From assembly GCA_022841905.1 (NCBI GenBank), contig JALHQO010000007.1:1-64000 (forward strand): a DNA stretch of 64,000 bases, written 5' to 3'. Numbering within the stretch: position 1 is the stretch's first letter; each line of letters begins with the position of its first letter. Positions 34,094-42,995 of this stretch are shown piece by piece. This DNA is from Hyphomonadaceae bacterium. GTDB taxonomy: Bacteria; Pseudomonadota; Alphaproteobacteria; Caulobacterales; Aquidulcibacteraceae. The notes beneath the pieces were generated by a model, which was not told the DNA's origin, did no database searches, and worked only from the letters and a program-made list of their open reading frames with translations. Position numbers and translations under genes: made by a program.

Positions 34094-34681
34094 ATGGTTG
34101 AAGTGCAAGAAACGCAAGCCGAGCAGGCCAAGCCCCGCCATTCCGGCAAGGCCAAGTGGTACATCGTCCACGCCTATTCCAACTTCGAAGCGAAGGTCGC
34201 CGAAGCGATCCGCGATCAAGCTGGGCGCCAAGGCCTCGAAGAACAATTCGAAGACATCCAGGTGCCGACCGAGGAAGTCACCGAAGTCGTGCGCGGTTCG
34301 AAGAAGGTGCGTCAGCATCGCCACTTCCCCGGCTATGTGCTGGTGAAGATGGAGATGACGGACGAGGCGTATCACCTCGTGAAAAACACGCCGAAGGTGA
34401 CAGGCTTTCTCGGCACGCAGAACAAGCCGCAAGCGGTGTCCGATCGCGAAGTCGAGCGCATCTTGGGCCGCGTCGCCGAAGTCGGCGCGCAGAAGCCGCG
34501 CAATCTCATCCACTACGAAGTGGGCGAGCGCGTGAAGGTGTCGGACGGTCCGTTCCAGAGCTTCGAGGGCACGGTCTCGGAAGTGGACGAAGACGGCGGG
34601 CGCCTGAAGGTGGCCGTCATGATCTTCGGCCGCGAAACACCGGTCGATCTCGAATACGCGCAGGTCGAGAAGCTGCGCTAG
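34094..34681 (+). CDS. nusG: Transcription termination/antitermination protein NusG
   Basis: The 195-aa protein has the NGN domain (KWYIVHAYSNFEAKVAEAIR, then FPGYVLVKMEMTDEAYHLVK) and a C-terminal KOW domain (GERVKVSDGPFQSFEGTVSE). It couples RNA polymerase with ribosome and Rho. rplK would normally follow; here a 6.7-kb block of unrelated genes intervenes. Confidence 0.97.
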   Translation: MVEVQETQAEQAKPRHSGKAKWYIVHAYSNFEAKVAEAIRDQAGRQGLEEQFEDIQVPTEEVTEVVRGSKKVRQHRHFPGYVLVKMEMTDEAYHLVKNTPKVTGFLGTQNKPQAVSDREVERILGRVAEVGAQKPRNLIHYEVGERVKVSDGPFQSFEGTVSEVDEDGGRLKVAVMIFGRETPVDLEYAQVEKLR

Positions 34682-34695
34682 AAGCGCGGCTACTC

Positions 34696-35040
34696 CTAAA
34701 TTTCGCAGCGGATTGGAACGAGCACGCGCGCGCCCACGGCGATGCGCGGATCTTCCGGCGCGGCCACGTAGAGGCGCGATAGCTGCAACGCCGCTGGCCC
34801 GAAGCCGTACCCGGCAGGCGTCTCACTGCGCACGGCGCAGTCGAGCTTGTACGCATCCGTGATCGTGCACAGCAGTTCGACGCGGCCGCTGACGCCCTCC
34901 GCCAATGCGCCGGGCGGATAGGTTTCGTGATAATCGCGCATGGTTGGTTGTTGCGCCGCCCATGGCACGGGCTGAACAAATTGCGCCGCCGCGGGCGCGG
35001 GCAGCACGAATAAAGCGAGCGCGATAGCCAGGCGGTTCAT
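34696..35040 (-). CDS. Secreted TonB C-terminal-like protein
   Basis: The 114-aa product has a signal peptide (ending near AAAQF) and a TonB_C-like fold: YPPGALAEGVSGRVELLCTI, then ETPAGYGFGPAALQLSRLYV. It lacks the anchor helix and proline arm of true TonB. GAGGAG precedes the ATG at 35040. It is divergent from the TonB receptor gene at 35136, and may interact with that system. Confidence 0.75.
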   Translation of the reverse strand: MNRLAIALALFVLPAPAAAQFVQPVPWAAQQPTMRDYHETYPPGALAEGVSGRVELLCTITDAYKLDCAVRSETPAGYGFGPAALQLSRLYVAAPEDPRIAVGARVLVPIRCEI

Positions 35041-35135
35041 CGGCGATCTCCTCGCGCGGCAGCCACGTAAACGGTAGCGGCGCCTACAGGGGAAAAGCGT
35101 TGGGTCCACGGGCGGGCTTGGCTAAGGCGCGAGGG

Positions 35136-37325
35136 ATGACCAAAATGCTGATCCGCTGCGTAGTCTTCGCTGTCGCCCTGGCCGGCGGGTCGGCTCATGC
35201 GCAGGACGAAGACATTATCGTGACGGCCACCAAGCGCGGCGACGCGGTCGCGCAGGATTTGCCGATCGCGCTCAATGCCTATGGCGAAGAGGATTTGCGC
35301 GCACGCAACGTCGAAGATTTGCAATCGCTCTCTTACGCGATCCCGAATGTGCAGCTCGAAGATATCGGCACGGCGCGCGGGATTGCGAATTTTTCGATCC
35401 GCGGCGTTGGGGTGAGTTCCTCGATCGCGTCCGTCGACCCGGCTGTCGGCCTGTTCGTGGACGGCTTGTATGTCGGCGTGAATGCAGGCGCGCTGAGCGA
35501 TTTGTTCGACGTCGAGGGCGTGGAGATTTTGCGCGGGCCTCAGGGCACGCTCTATGGGCGCAACGTGACGGGCGGCGCGGTGTTAGTGCGCACGCGTGGG
35601 CCGAGCGATGTGTTTGAGGCGCGTGGGCGCGTGGCGATTGAAACCGGGCTGAACGTCATTGCCGACGCCGCGATCTCGGGCCCGATCGCGGAAGGGCTGC
35701 TCTCCGGGCGCTTGGCGATTTATCACGCTGACGATGATGGCTGGTTTGAGAACGATTTCGACGGCTCGTCGTTCGGCGCCAATGAGACCAACATCTATCG
35801 CGGCACGCTGCGCCTGACGCCGGCGCGCGATTGGGAGATCATCCTGCGCGCCGAGCAAGGTTACGTCGATGGCGATGGGCCGGCGGGGCAGAACCACGCC
35901 ATCCATGCGCGCGACGGCTTTAACTTCGCCATCGATAATCGCGGCTATGCGCGCAGCGAATGGGAGCAGTTGCTGCTGGAGACGAACTGGCGCGTGCCGT
36001 TCGGCGACGGCGTCATCACCAGCATCACCGGCTGGCGCACGGTGGAAGTGCCGTGGGCGGCGGACATCGATTCCACGTCGAGCTTCGTGTTTCATACGCG
36101 CGTCCTGAACCTGCACGAACAATGGAGCGAAGAACTGCGCTATGCCGGCACGTTCGGTCCGGTGGGGCTGACGGCGGGCGTGTTCTATCTGGAGCAAGAA
36201 CTCACCTATATCGACGAGCGCAATTTTTCGCCGTCCTTCCGGCGCACCGGCGGCGGCTATGGCGAGTTCGTCAGCTGGGCGGCGTTCGCGGATGCCGATT
36301 GGCGCGTCAGCGATACGGTGACGCTGAGCGGCGGCCTGCGCTACACGCGCGAGGAAAAGGATAGCTGGATTTCCCGCGTGCGCCGCGCCGTGGACGATCT
36401 CGATGGGCCGGGCGTGATCGTGACAGGCGAAGGCGTTGACGGCGGCAGCATCGATACGCGCTCGCTCGTATATTCCGATGCGCCATTCAATCAGCAATGG
36501 GACGATCTTTCGCCGCGCGTCGGCGTGCAGTGGCAGCCGAATGCGGATACCAATATTTATGCGACATGGTCGCGTGCGTTTCGTGGCGGCGGCGCGAATT
36601 TTCGCACGGCTTCGCTCGGGCTCGCACCGCGCGCTTACGATCCGGAACAGCAGAGCACGTTCGAGATCGGTTGGAAGCAGGATTTCAATGCCGGCCGCGG
36701 GCGGCTCAATACCGCGCTCTTCCATAACGAGATCGAAGATATGCAGCGCGAGACCAATCAGGCTGATGCGATTTCCGGCGTGCAGCAGATCGTCCTCAAT
36801 GCGGGCGATGCAACGATTTGGGGCGGCGAGATCGAAGCGCGCTATGCAGTCAACGACAATTGGACGCTTTCGGCCCACGCAGGCTACGTCGAAGGCGAGT
36901 ATGATCGCATCACCGAGGATTTGAACGGCGATCTCGTGATCAACGCCGCCGATTACGCGTTGGAAATTCCGCGCTTGGCGCCGTGGACGTATGGCGTGGC
37001 GGTGGATTACGTAGCGCTGTTGGCGGTTGGCACGCTCAACGCGCGCGTCAGCTATAATCATCGCGACGCGGCGTTCTACAACGACAACAATCTGGGCCGC
37101 CTCGCCGAAGTCGACATGGTCGACGCTCATCTCTCCTGGGCGCCGGGCGACGAGCGCTGGCGGGTGTCGCTCTATGGCGAGAACTTGCTGAACGAAGCCA
37201 CATGGGGCGGCGACACGGTGCTGCCGGCGACTGCGGCGTTCGGCTTCAGCGGCGGCGCGCGGCCAACGTTTTCGCCGCTCAACAAGGGCCGCGTGTTCGG
37301 GGTTGAATTGCGCGTCCGCTACTAA
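35136..37325 (+). CDS. TonB-dependent outer-membrane receptor (729 aa)
   Basis: Signal peptide (cut near AHAQD), TonB box DIIVTATKRGD, plug domain (NFSIRGVGVSSSIASVDPAV, then ILRGPQGTLYGRNVTGGAVL) and a 22-strand barrel pattern ending FGVELRVRY. The plug style is that of siderophore/cobalamin and xenobiotic receptors of Caulobacterales; the ligand is unknown. ATG 35136 follows GCGAGGG; 35145 is an alternative. The EamA exporter begins 17 bases after its stop and may be co-transcribed. Confidence 0.94.
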   Translation: MTKMLIRCVVFAVALAGGSAHAQDEDIIVTATKRGDAVAQDLPIALNAYGEEDLRARNVEDLQSLSYAIPNVQLEDIGTARGIANFSIRGVGVSSSIASVDPAVGLFVDGLYVGVNAGALSDLFDVEGVEILRGPQGTLYGRNVTGGAVLVRTRGPSDVFEARGRVAIETGLNVIADAAISGPIAEGLLSGRLAIYHADDDGWFENDFDGSSFGANETNIYRGTLRLTPARDWEIILRAEQGYVDGDGPAGQNHAIHARDGFNFAIDNRGYARSEWEQLLLETNWRVPFGDGVITSITGWRTVEVPWAADIDSTSSFVFHTRVLNLHEQWSEELRYAGTFGPVGLTAGVFYLEQELTYIDERNFSPSFRRTGGGYGEFVSWAAFADADWRVSDTVTLSGGLRYTREEKDSWISRVRRAVDDLDGPGVIVTGEGVDGGSIDTRSLVYSDAPFNQQWDDLSPRVGVQWQPNADTNIYATWSRAFRGGGANFRTASLGLAPRAYDPEQQSTFEIGWKQDFNAGRGRLNTALFHNEIEDMQRETNQADAISGVQQIVLNAGDATIWGGEIEARYAVNDNWTLSAHAGYVEGEYDRITEDLNGDLVINAADYALEIPRLAPWTYGVAVDYVALLAVGTLNARVSYNHRDAAFYNDNNLGRLAEVDMVDAHLSWAPGDERWRVSLYGENLLNEATWGGDTVLPATAAFGFSGGARPTFSPLNKGRVFGVELRVRY

Positions 37326-37342
37326 GGGGCTAGGAGCGGCGC

Positions 37343-38227
37343 ATGCCGCTTCCGCACTTGCTCTTGGCCGTCGTCGTCATGGCGGTGTGGGGCACCAATT
37401 TCGTCGTCATTGCGTTCGCGCTGGAGCATTTGCCGCCGCTGCTGCTGGCGGCGCTCCGATTTGCGCTGGTGTTTTTTCCGCTCGCGCTGTTCGTGAAGCG
37501 GCCGGCGGGCGTGTCGTGGCGCAATTTGGCGACGTATGGCGTGCTGATTGGCGCGGGGCAGTTCGGTCTGCTCTTTCTTGCCATGAAGGACGACATCACG
37601 CCGGGGCTCGCTTCGCTCGTGGTGCAGTCGCAGATCTTTTTCACCATCGGCTTGTCGATGCGGCTCAGCGGCGAGCGCGTGGGCTTGTACCAATGGGCGG
37701 CGTTGGCGCTGGCGACGTTGGGCATTGCGATCATTTTCGCCAATAGCGGCGGCGGGGCGACGCCTTTGGGCTTGGGGCTGGTTTTGCTGGCCGCACTCTG
37801 CTGGGCCGGCGGCAACATCACAGCGCGCGGCGCCAAGGGTGCGCCGATGCTGCCGTACATTGTGTGGTCGAGTGTGTTCGCGGTGCCGCCGCTGGTTGTG
37901 TTGGCGTTTGTGTTCGAGGGCTGGCCAGCCATTGAAGCGGGGCTGCGCGATGCGGACGCGGCCTCGTGGGCGGCGGTGGTTTGGCAATCGGTCGGCAATA
38001 CGCTTTTTGGTTACACCGCTTGGCAATGGCTGCTGGCGCGACACCCTGCTGCGGTGGTGACGCCGATGGCGCTGCTAGTGCCGATCTTCGGCATGAGTGC
38101 ATCCGCGATCGTGCTGCACGAGCCGATGCCAGCGTGGAAGCTGATCGCCGCGGGGCTCGTGCTGGCGGGCTTGGCGCTGAACCTGATGTGGCCGTTGCTG
38201 CGCGAGCGGGTGCGCGCGCGCGGTTAG
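37343..38227 (+). CDS. EamA/DMT-family transporter
   Basis: The 294-aa protein has ten hydrophobic segments in two EamA halves, starting LLAVVVMAVWGTNFVVIAFA and with the second-half GNTLFGYTAWQWLLARHPAA. These are inner-membrane exporters of amino acids or metabolites. It follows the TonB receptor closely. Substrate is not predictable. Confidence 0.92.
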   Translation: MPLPHLLLAVVVMAVWGTNFVVIAFALEHLPPLLLAALRFALVFFPLALFVKRPAGVSWRNLATYGVLIGAGQFGLLFLAMKDDITPGLASLVVQSQIFFTIGLSMRLSGERVGLYQWAALALATLGIAIIFANSGGGATPLGLGLVLLAALCWAGGNITARGAKGAPMLPYIVWSSVFAVPPLVVLAFVFEGWPAIEAGLRDADAASWAAVVWQSVGNTLFGYTAWQWLLARHPAAVVTPMALLVPIFGMSASAIVLHEPMPAWKLIAAGLVLAGLALNLMWPLLRERVRARG

Positions 38228-38303
38228 GTCTGAGCTGGTTCGGGGGCTGACTACGCGGTCGCGTTTGATTAGACTCCCCGCCAGCTTGGACACGCCGCCC
38301 CAC

Positions 38304-40160
38304 ATGCAGAGAAAATTGACCGCAATCCTGTCGGCGGACGTTGTCGGCTATAGCGCCCTCATGGAGGCTGACGAGGCGGGAACACTCGCGCGCCTCAAGG
38401 CCAATCGCAGCATCATCTTTGACCCACTGGTGGCAACCCACGGTGGGCGCTTATTCAAGCTGATGGGCGATGGCGCGCTGGTTGAGTTTTCCAGCGTCAT
38501 CGCCGCCGTCAATTGCGCGCTGGCGATCCAAACGGCCAGCGAAGCCGATGCTGCGACGGCGCTCATCCGCTATCGGATCGGCATCAATCTGGGCGAAGTC
38601 ATCGTTGAGGGCGACGATATTTACGGCGAAGGGGTCAATGTCGCGGCGCGGATACAGGCGTTGGCGCCGGTGGGCGGCGTGGCTTTGTCGAAAATGGTGC
38701 GCGACAATGTTGAGGGGAAAATGCCGTACGCCCTTGAAGACATGGGCGAACACTCCGTTAAGAATATCGAGCGTCCGGTGCATGTGTTTACGGTGCGCGC
38801 CGCCGGCCAAGACAAGCTTGAGGAAAGCGACGTGAATGAACCGCGCAAACTCTCGATCTGCGTGCTGCCATTCGCCAATATGAGCGACGATCCGCAGCAG
38901 GAATATTTCAGCGATGGCATTAGCGAAGACATCATCACCGACTTGAGCAAGGTCTCCGCGTTGACAGTCGTCTCGCGCAATAGCGCCTTCATGTACAAGG
39001 GCAAGCACGTCGACCTGCCGAAGGTGGCGCGCGAACTCAAGGTCAGTCACGTGCTGGAAGGCAGCGTGCGCAAGTCGGGCGGCCGGGTTCGCATCACCGC
39101 GCAGTTGATCAATGGCGCGACCAACGACCACGTCTGGGCCGAGCGCTATGACCGCGACTTGAACGACATCTTCGCCTTGCAGGACGAAATCTCCGAAGCC
39201 ATCGTCGCTGCGCTGAAACTGAAGCTGCTGCCGGAAGAGAAGAAGGCGATCGAAGCCCGCGGCACAGAAAGCGCCGACGTCTACAATCTCTATCTGATGG
39301 CGCGGCAATACTATCTGAATGGCAATTTCGGCGACGCCCGGCGTGAGGAAGCGATCATCCGCCTGTGCAAACGCGCCACCGAGATCGATCCGGGCTATGC
39401 GCGCGCCTGGTCGCTGATGGCGCTGGCGCAGAATTGGCAGCGTTATTATTTCGGCGGCCACGGCGATGGCGGCCTCGCCGCAGCGGAGCGTGCGATTGCA
39501 CTCGACGGAGGACTTGCTGAGGCGCACGCGGTGAGGGCCGGCATTCTGTTCGAGGACGGTCGGCTTGAGGATTCCGAGCAGGAACTGGTTACGGCGCTGC
39601 GGCTCGATCCGGAATCTTTCGAAGTCAACCGCGTCGCCGCATTCGTGCGCTATAGGCAGCGCCGTATGGAAGACGCCATCCCTCACTTTGAGAAGGCGAC
39701 CCAGCTCGTTGATGCCGATTTCAATTCACCGGGCATGCTACTGAGCTGCTACACAGCTACCGGCGATGTGGCCGCGTGTCGCCGCGTGGCCGAAATTTCA
39801 CTGGCGCGCGTAGAGAAGGCGCTCGCCCAAGATCCGAGCAACGGCGCGGCGATGGGTTTTGGCGTGGGCGCCCTGGCGGCGCTCGGGCAAGTCGCGCGCG
39901 CTAAAGAGTGGATGGCCCGCGCGCTTTTGATCGACCCTGACAACATGAACATGCGCTATAATTTTGTCTGCGCGGCTGCGATCGATTTGAAGGATACGGA
40001 AGTTGCGCTCGAACTCATTGGCCCGTTTCTAGCCACCGCGGCGGTCGATTTTCTCAACCACGCCAAACGCGATCCCGATCTCGACCCGCTGCGCGGCGAT
40101 CCCCGTTTCCAAGCCATGATCGCCGCCGCCGAAAAGCGCCTTGGCGCGACGCCGGCGTAG
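38304..40160 (+). CDS. Class III nucleotide cyclase with TolB-like and TPR regions
   Basis: The 618-aa protein starts with a class III cyclase domain: LTAILSADVVGYSALMEADE (first metal Asp), KLMGDGALVEFSS (second Asp), GINLGEVIVEGDDIYGEGVN and NVAARIQAL (transition-state Asn/Arg), so catalysis looks intact. Next is a TolB-like/CadC-type region (LSICVLPFANMSDDPQQEYF, then YDRDLNDIFALQDEISEAIV), then TPRs. It has no membrane helix. It likely makes cAMP or cGMP under control of the repeat region. A TTG at 38265 upstream is less likely than ATG 38304. Confidence 0.9.
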   Translation: MQRKLTAILSADVVGYSALMEADEAGTLARLKANRSIIFDPLVATHGGRLFKLMGDGALVEFSSVIAAVNCALAIQTASEADAATALIRYRIGINLGEVIVEGDDIYGEGVNVAARIQALAPVGGVALSKMVRDNVEGKMPYALEDMGEHSVKNIERPVHVFTVRAAGQDKLEESDVNEPRKLSICVLPFANMSDDPQQEYFSDGISEDIITDLSKVSALTVVSRNSAFMYKGKHVDLPKVARELKVSHVLEGSVRKSGGRVRITAQLINGATNDHVWAERYDRDLNDIFALQDEISEAIVAALKLKLLPEEKKAIEARGTESADVYNLYLMARQYYLNGNFGDARREEAIIRLCKRATEIDPGYARAWSLMALAQNWQRYYFGGHGDGGLAAAERAIALDGGLAEAHAVRAGILFEDGRLEDSEQELVTALRLDPESFEVNRVAAFVRYRQRRMEDAIPHFEKATQLVDADFNSPGMLLSCYTATGDVAACRRVAEISLARVEKALAQDPSNGAAMGFGVGALAALGQVARAKEWMARALLIDPDNMNMRYNFVCAAAIDLKDTEVALELIGPFLATAAVDFLNHAKRDPDLDPLRGDPRFQAMIAAAEKRLGATPA

Positions 40161-40268
40161 CGGGGAGCGCCAGCGGAACGGCGTGCGTTGATCCCAGCTC
40201 GAGTGATGGTGCTGGCGGGGGGCTGACGCTGAATTTTTGTCGCCGCTTCTAAGGACGCAGGGAGGGCG

Positions 40269-40475
40269 CTAGCTACGCTTCAGCGGATCACGCTCGAAAA
40301 CATCCTCGATCTTGCTTTCAAAGGCTTCGGCGATATCGAAAGCGAGCGAGAGCGACGGATCGAAGTGGCCGTTTTCGATTGAGTTGATCGAGTTGCGCGA
40401 TACGCCGACGCGTTCGGCTAGCTCCGCTTGGCTCCATTTGCGCTCGGCGCGGAGCACGCGAATCTTATTTTTCAT
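40269..40475 (-). CDS. Short XRE-family regulator (module 1)
   Basis: The 68-aa protein is a bare helix-turn-helix: NKIRVLRAERKWSQAELAER, VGVSRNSINSIENGHFDPSL, then FEVESK-like end with VFERDPLKRS. Its ATG overlaps the stop of the upstream membrane gene (ATGA), so they form one unit. It is paralogous in length and motif to the 47320 regulator. It probably represses its own operon at the repeats at 41000-41035. Confidence 0.9.
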   Translation of the reverse strand: MKNKIRVLRAERKWSQAELAERVGVSRNSINSIENGHFDPSLSLAFDIAEAFESKIEDVFERDPLKRS

Positions 40476-40951
40476 GATGGATCGTGAGAGTCGCGCGACT
40501 TCCAGAACGCCCATCCTATGGCGAGCAGCATCGTGCAGATGCCTTGCGCCATGACGACGGCGGCGAAGCCGAACGTGAACGCCAGGATCACTAGCGTGTC
40601 GTCAGGGTTTGCGACGTCGGCCAAATCCGCGGCGCGGGCGACGAAGAAGTCGCGGAAGGGCGGCAGGGAGAGGAGCAGCGCGACCAGAGCAGCGCCGGTC
40701 GTCCAGCCCCATTGGCTGGAGAAGCGCGCGTTGCTGCGCTCCCATTCATCGAGCGTGCGGTCGTGCAGGATGGCTGAGAAGAAGCCGGCCAGGATCGTTG
40801 CCGCCGCGGCGATGCCGGAGAAGAGGAAGACCACGCCGTCCGGCTGCTCTTTGAGCCAGGGAATGGAGACGATCACCGAGAGCGGGGCGACGACCATCAC
40901 GGCGAGGAGGACGAGCGCGATCGGAGATTGAGATTTTCGGCGCGATGGCAT
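40472..40951 (-). CDS. Four-helix membrane protein (module 1)
   Basis: The 159-aa protein has about four membrane segments (ALVLLAVMVVAPLSVIVSIP, VVFLFSGIAAAATILAGFFS, TTGAALVALLLSLP, LAFTFGFAAVVMAQGICTML). An ERSNARFSSQWG loop lies between helices 2 and 3. It is first in the two-gene operon with an XRE regulator. No family recognised; similar pairs occur widely in bacteria with unknown role. Confidence 0.8.
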   Translation of the reverse strand: MPSRRKSQSPIALVLLAVMVVAPLSVIVSIPWLKEQPDGVVFLFSGIAAAATILAGFFSAILHDRTLDEWERSNARFSSQWGWTTGAALVALLLSLPPFRDFFVARAADLADVANPDDTLVILAFTFGFAAVVMAQGICTMLLAIGWAFWKSRDSHDPS

Positions 40952-40999
40952 TGGGTCTGGCTCCCCGGTGTGAGGTGGCGCATCTGTGCGCCCAGTATG

Positions 41000-41035
41000 C
41001 TTGGCATTATGACAAGTAAACTTGGCATGTCAAGT
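41000..41035 (-). promoter_or_regulatory. Promoter with two tandem operator palindromes (module 1)
   Basis: On the minus strand TTGACA and CATAAT are 16 bases apart (41033-41028 and 41011-41006), a near-consensus promoter for the 40951 operon. Two repeats with the same CTTGGCAT half lie over it: CTTGGCATTATGACAAG (41000-41016) and ACTTGGCATGTCAAGT (41020-41035). The copies are 21 bases apart, two DNA turns. This strongly suggests repressor binding, probably by the XRE protein of the operon. Confidence 0.7.
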
Positions 41036-41073
41036 TGCGGGGTTTTTGGTGTTTGATGGAGTAGGCTCACGCG

Positions 41074-41247
41074 ATGACCCACAGCGCAAAGCCCCTCACA
41101 CTCGGCCGGATCGCGCTGATCTTGGCGCTCGTCGCGGCCCTCGCCATCGTTCTGGCCCCTGTCGCCTTGGCTGGCGGGGCGGGGCGGTTGATTGGGGGGC
41201 TTTGGGTGACCGTTATGGGCGCGATCGTCGGGCTTTTTGGCGGTTAG
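41074..41247 (+). CDS. Small membrane protein, 57 aa
   Basis: The 57-codon frame starts MTHSAKPLTLGRIALILAL and has two hydrophobic helices (ILALVAALAIVLAPVALA and LWVTVMGAIVGLFGG). A GGAG lies upstream with rather long spacing. It sits between the module 1 operator and rplK, on the rplK strand. It may be a real small gene or a chance frame. Confidence 0.5.
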   Translation: MTHSAKPLTLGRIALILALVAALAIVLAPVALAGGAGRLIGGLWVTVMGAIVGLFGG

Positions 41248-41378
41248 CGGCCTAGCCAGCGACCGGTCGTTCCGATATACGCGCCGCTTCCCGCGTGGGA
41301 GGGGTCTAGCTACCCGGACCACGCACCCACTCAGGTCGGGCGGTTTAGCGATCGCCCGGCGTTAAGCGAGAGGCCAAA

Positions 41379-41825
41379 ATGGCTAAGAAGGTCATGGGGC
41401 AGATTAAGCTCCAGGTGCCGGCTGGCGCTGCCAATCCGTCACCACCAATCGGTCCTGCGCTCGGTCAGCGCGGTTTGAACATCATGGAATTCTGCAAGGG
41501 CTTTAACGCCCGTACTCAGGACATGAACAAGGGCGATCCGTGCCCGGTCGTCATCACCTACTACCAAGACAAGTCCTTCACCTTCGAGATCAAGACGCCG
41601 CCCGCGTCGTTCCTGATCAAGAAGGCCGCCAAGATGGACACGAAGAAGAAGCCGGGCTCGGGTTCGAAAAAGCCGGGCGTCGACTTTGTCGGCAAGATCA
41701 CCATGGCGCAGTGCAAAGAAATCGCCCAGGCGAAGCAGAAAGACCTGAACGCCGCTGATTTGGACCAAGCCGCGAAAATGATCGCCGGCACTGCCCGCTC
41801 GATGGGCGTGGAAGTGGTGGGCTAA
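41379..41825 (+). CDS. rplK: 50S ribosomal protein L11
   Basis: The 148-aa L11 has [20 protein letters not shown], the proline-rich N-domain loop that closes on rRNA, and the C-terminal [20 protein letters not shown]. It forms the GTPase-associated centre. rplA follows four bases after the stop. It is separated from nusG and from rplJ by inserted gene blocks. Confidence 0.98.
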   Translation: MAKKVMGQIKLQVPAGAANPSPPIGPALGQRGLNIMEFCKGFNARTQDMNKGDPCPVVITYYQDKSFTFEIKTPPASFLIKKAAKMDTKKKPGSGSKKPGVDFVGKITMAQCKEIAQAKQKDLNAADLDQAAKMIAGTARSMGVEVVG

Positions 41826-41829
41826 TCAG

Positions 41830-42540
41830 ATGGCAAACGCACCGAAAACAACCAAGCGCATGGCCAAGAGCCACGCCAATATCGACAGCCGCAAGCTGCA
41901 TACGCTCGCTGAAGCGGTGAAGCTGGTGAAGGAACGCGCCAGCGCCAAGTTCGACGAGACGGTTGAAGTCTCGATGAACCTCGGCGTCGACCCAAAATAT
42001 CCCGATCAGCAAGTGCGCGGCGTTGTCTCGCTGCCGAACGGCACTGGCCGCACCGCGCGCGTCGCGGTGTTCGCCAAGGGTCCGAAGGCGGAAGAAGCGA
42101 AAGCGGCCGGCGCCGATATCGTTGGCGCCGACGATCTCTTCGAGATCATCAATGGCGGCAAGATCGATTTCGATCGCCTGATCGCAACGCCGGACATGAT
42201 GGCCCTCGTCGGCCGTCTCGGTAAGGTGCTCGGGCCCCGCGGCCTGATGCCGAACCCGAAGGTCGGCACCGTCACCATGGACGTGAAGAAGGCCGTGTTC
42301 GACGCCAAGGGCGGCGCGGTCGAGTTTCGCGTCGAGAAGGCGGGCATCGTTCACGCCGGCATCGGCAAGGCGAGCTTCTCGGAAGAGCAAATCCTACAGA
42401 ACGTGAAAGCGTTCGTGGATGCGGTCGCGAAGTCGAAGCCGTCAGGCGCGAAGGGCACGTTCGTGAAGAAGGTCGCTCTCTCCACCACGATGGGCCCCGG
42501 CGTGCGCGTCGACCCGTCGAACGCGACGGCGGCGCAATAA
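41830..42540 (+). CDS. rplA: 50S ribosomal protein L1
   Basis: The 236-aa L1 forms the L1 stalk and may repress its own operon. Typical motifs are [38 protein letters not shown] and [20 protein letters not shown]. The operon ends with a strong terminator instead of running on to rplJ. Confidence 0.98.
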   Translation: MANAPKTTKRMAKSHANIDSRKLHTLAEAVKLVKERASAKFDETVEVSMNLGVDPKYPDQQVRGVVSLPNGTGRTARVAVFAKGPKAEEAKAAGADIVGADDLFEIINGGKIDFDRLIATPDMMALVGRLGKVLGPRGLMPNPKVGTVTMDVKKAVFDAKGGAVEFRVEKAGIVHAGIGKASFSEEQILQNVKAFVDAVAKSKPSGAKGTFVKKVALSTTMGPGVRVDPSNATAAQ

Positions 42541-42561
42541 GCTCGAAGCGCAGTAAAACGA

Positions 42562-42590
42562 AACGCCCCGGTGTGAGCCGGGGCGTTTTT
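42562..42590. terminator. Bidirectional terminator between rplA and csbD
   Basis: Stem AACGCCCCGG / CCGGGGCGTT with a TGTGAG loop. TTTT follows on +, and TTTCGTTTT follows on minus, serving both convergent genes. Confidence 0.93.
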
Positions 42591-42613
42591 TGTTTTGTAG
42601 CGATAGCGCGAAC

Positions 42614-42826
42614 TTACGTGCGGTCGGCTTCGCGATCGCGTTGGGCGTCGACGTCGGCTTTCTTCACGGCGTCTTTGGCGTCGCCGATTTTTTCGTGAAC
42701 TTCGCCCTTGGCCTTGTCGATCGCGCCTTCGACACGAAGCTTGTCGTTGCCGGTTGCTTTGCCGACTGCGTCTTTGACCGCGCCCGAAGCTTTGTCGGCA
42801 GCGCCCTTCAGATGTTCTTTGTCCAT
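42614..42826 (-). CDS. CsbD-family stress protein
   Basis: The 70-aa hydrophilic helical protein reads KGAADKASGAVKDAVGKATG, then KAKGEVHEKIGDAKDAVKKA, the CsbD signature. Family members are induced in general stress; the molecular role is not settled. AAGGAG lies before the ATG, and an EcfG-type promoter upstream agrees with stress control. Confidence 0.93.
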   Translation of the reverse strand: MDKEHLKGAADKASGAVKDAVGKATGNDKLRVEGAIDKAKGEVHEKIGDAKDAVKKADVDAQRDREADRT

Positions 42827-42849
42827 GTTTGTTCTCCTTCGGCAGGACA

Positions 42850-42874
42850 AACCGCTGACCGCGCTAAACGTTCC
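42850..42874 (-). promoter_or_regulatory. EcfG-type promoter of csbD
   Basis: GGAAC (42870-42874 on minus) is followed after 16 bases by GGTT, close to the consensus GGAAC-N16-CGTT. Confidence 0.6.
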
Positions 42875-42995
42875 GTGCTTAGGAACATGAAATTTGATGC
42901 TTAGTCGGCGTCTTCAAAACCGGGGGCCCGATACCTACATGTTGAGTAAGCCGCGCCGGGACGATGCGCGGCGCTTCCATTTCGAGGGATATTTT

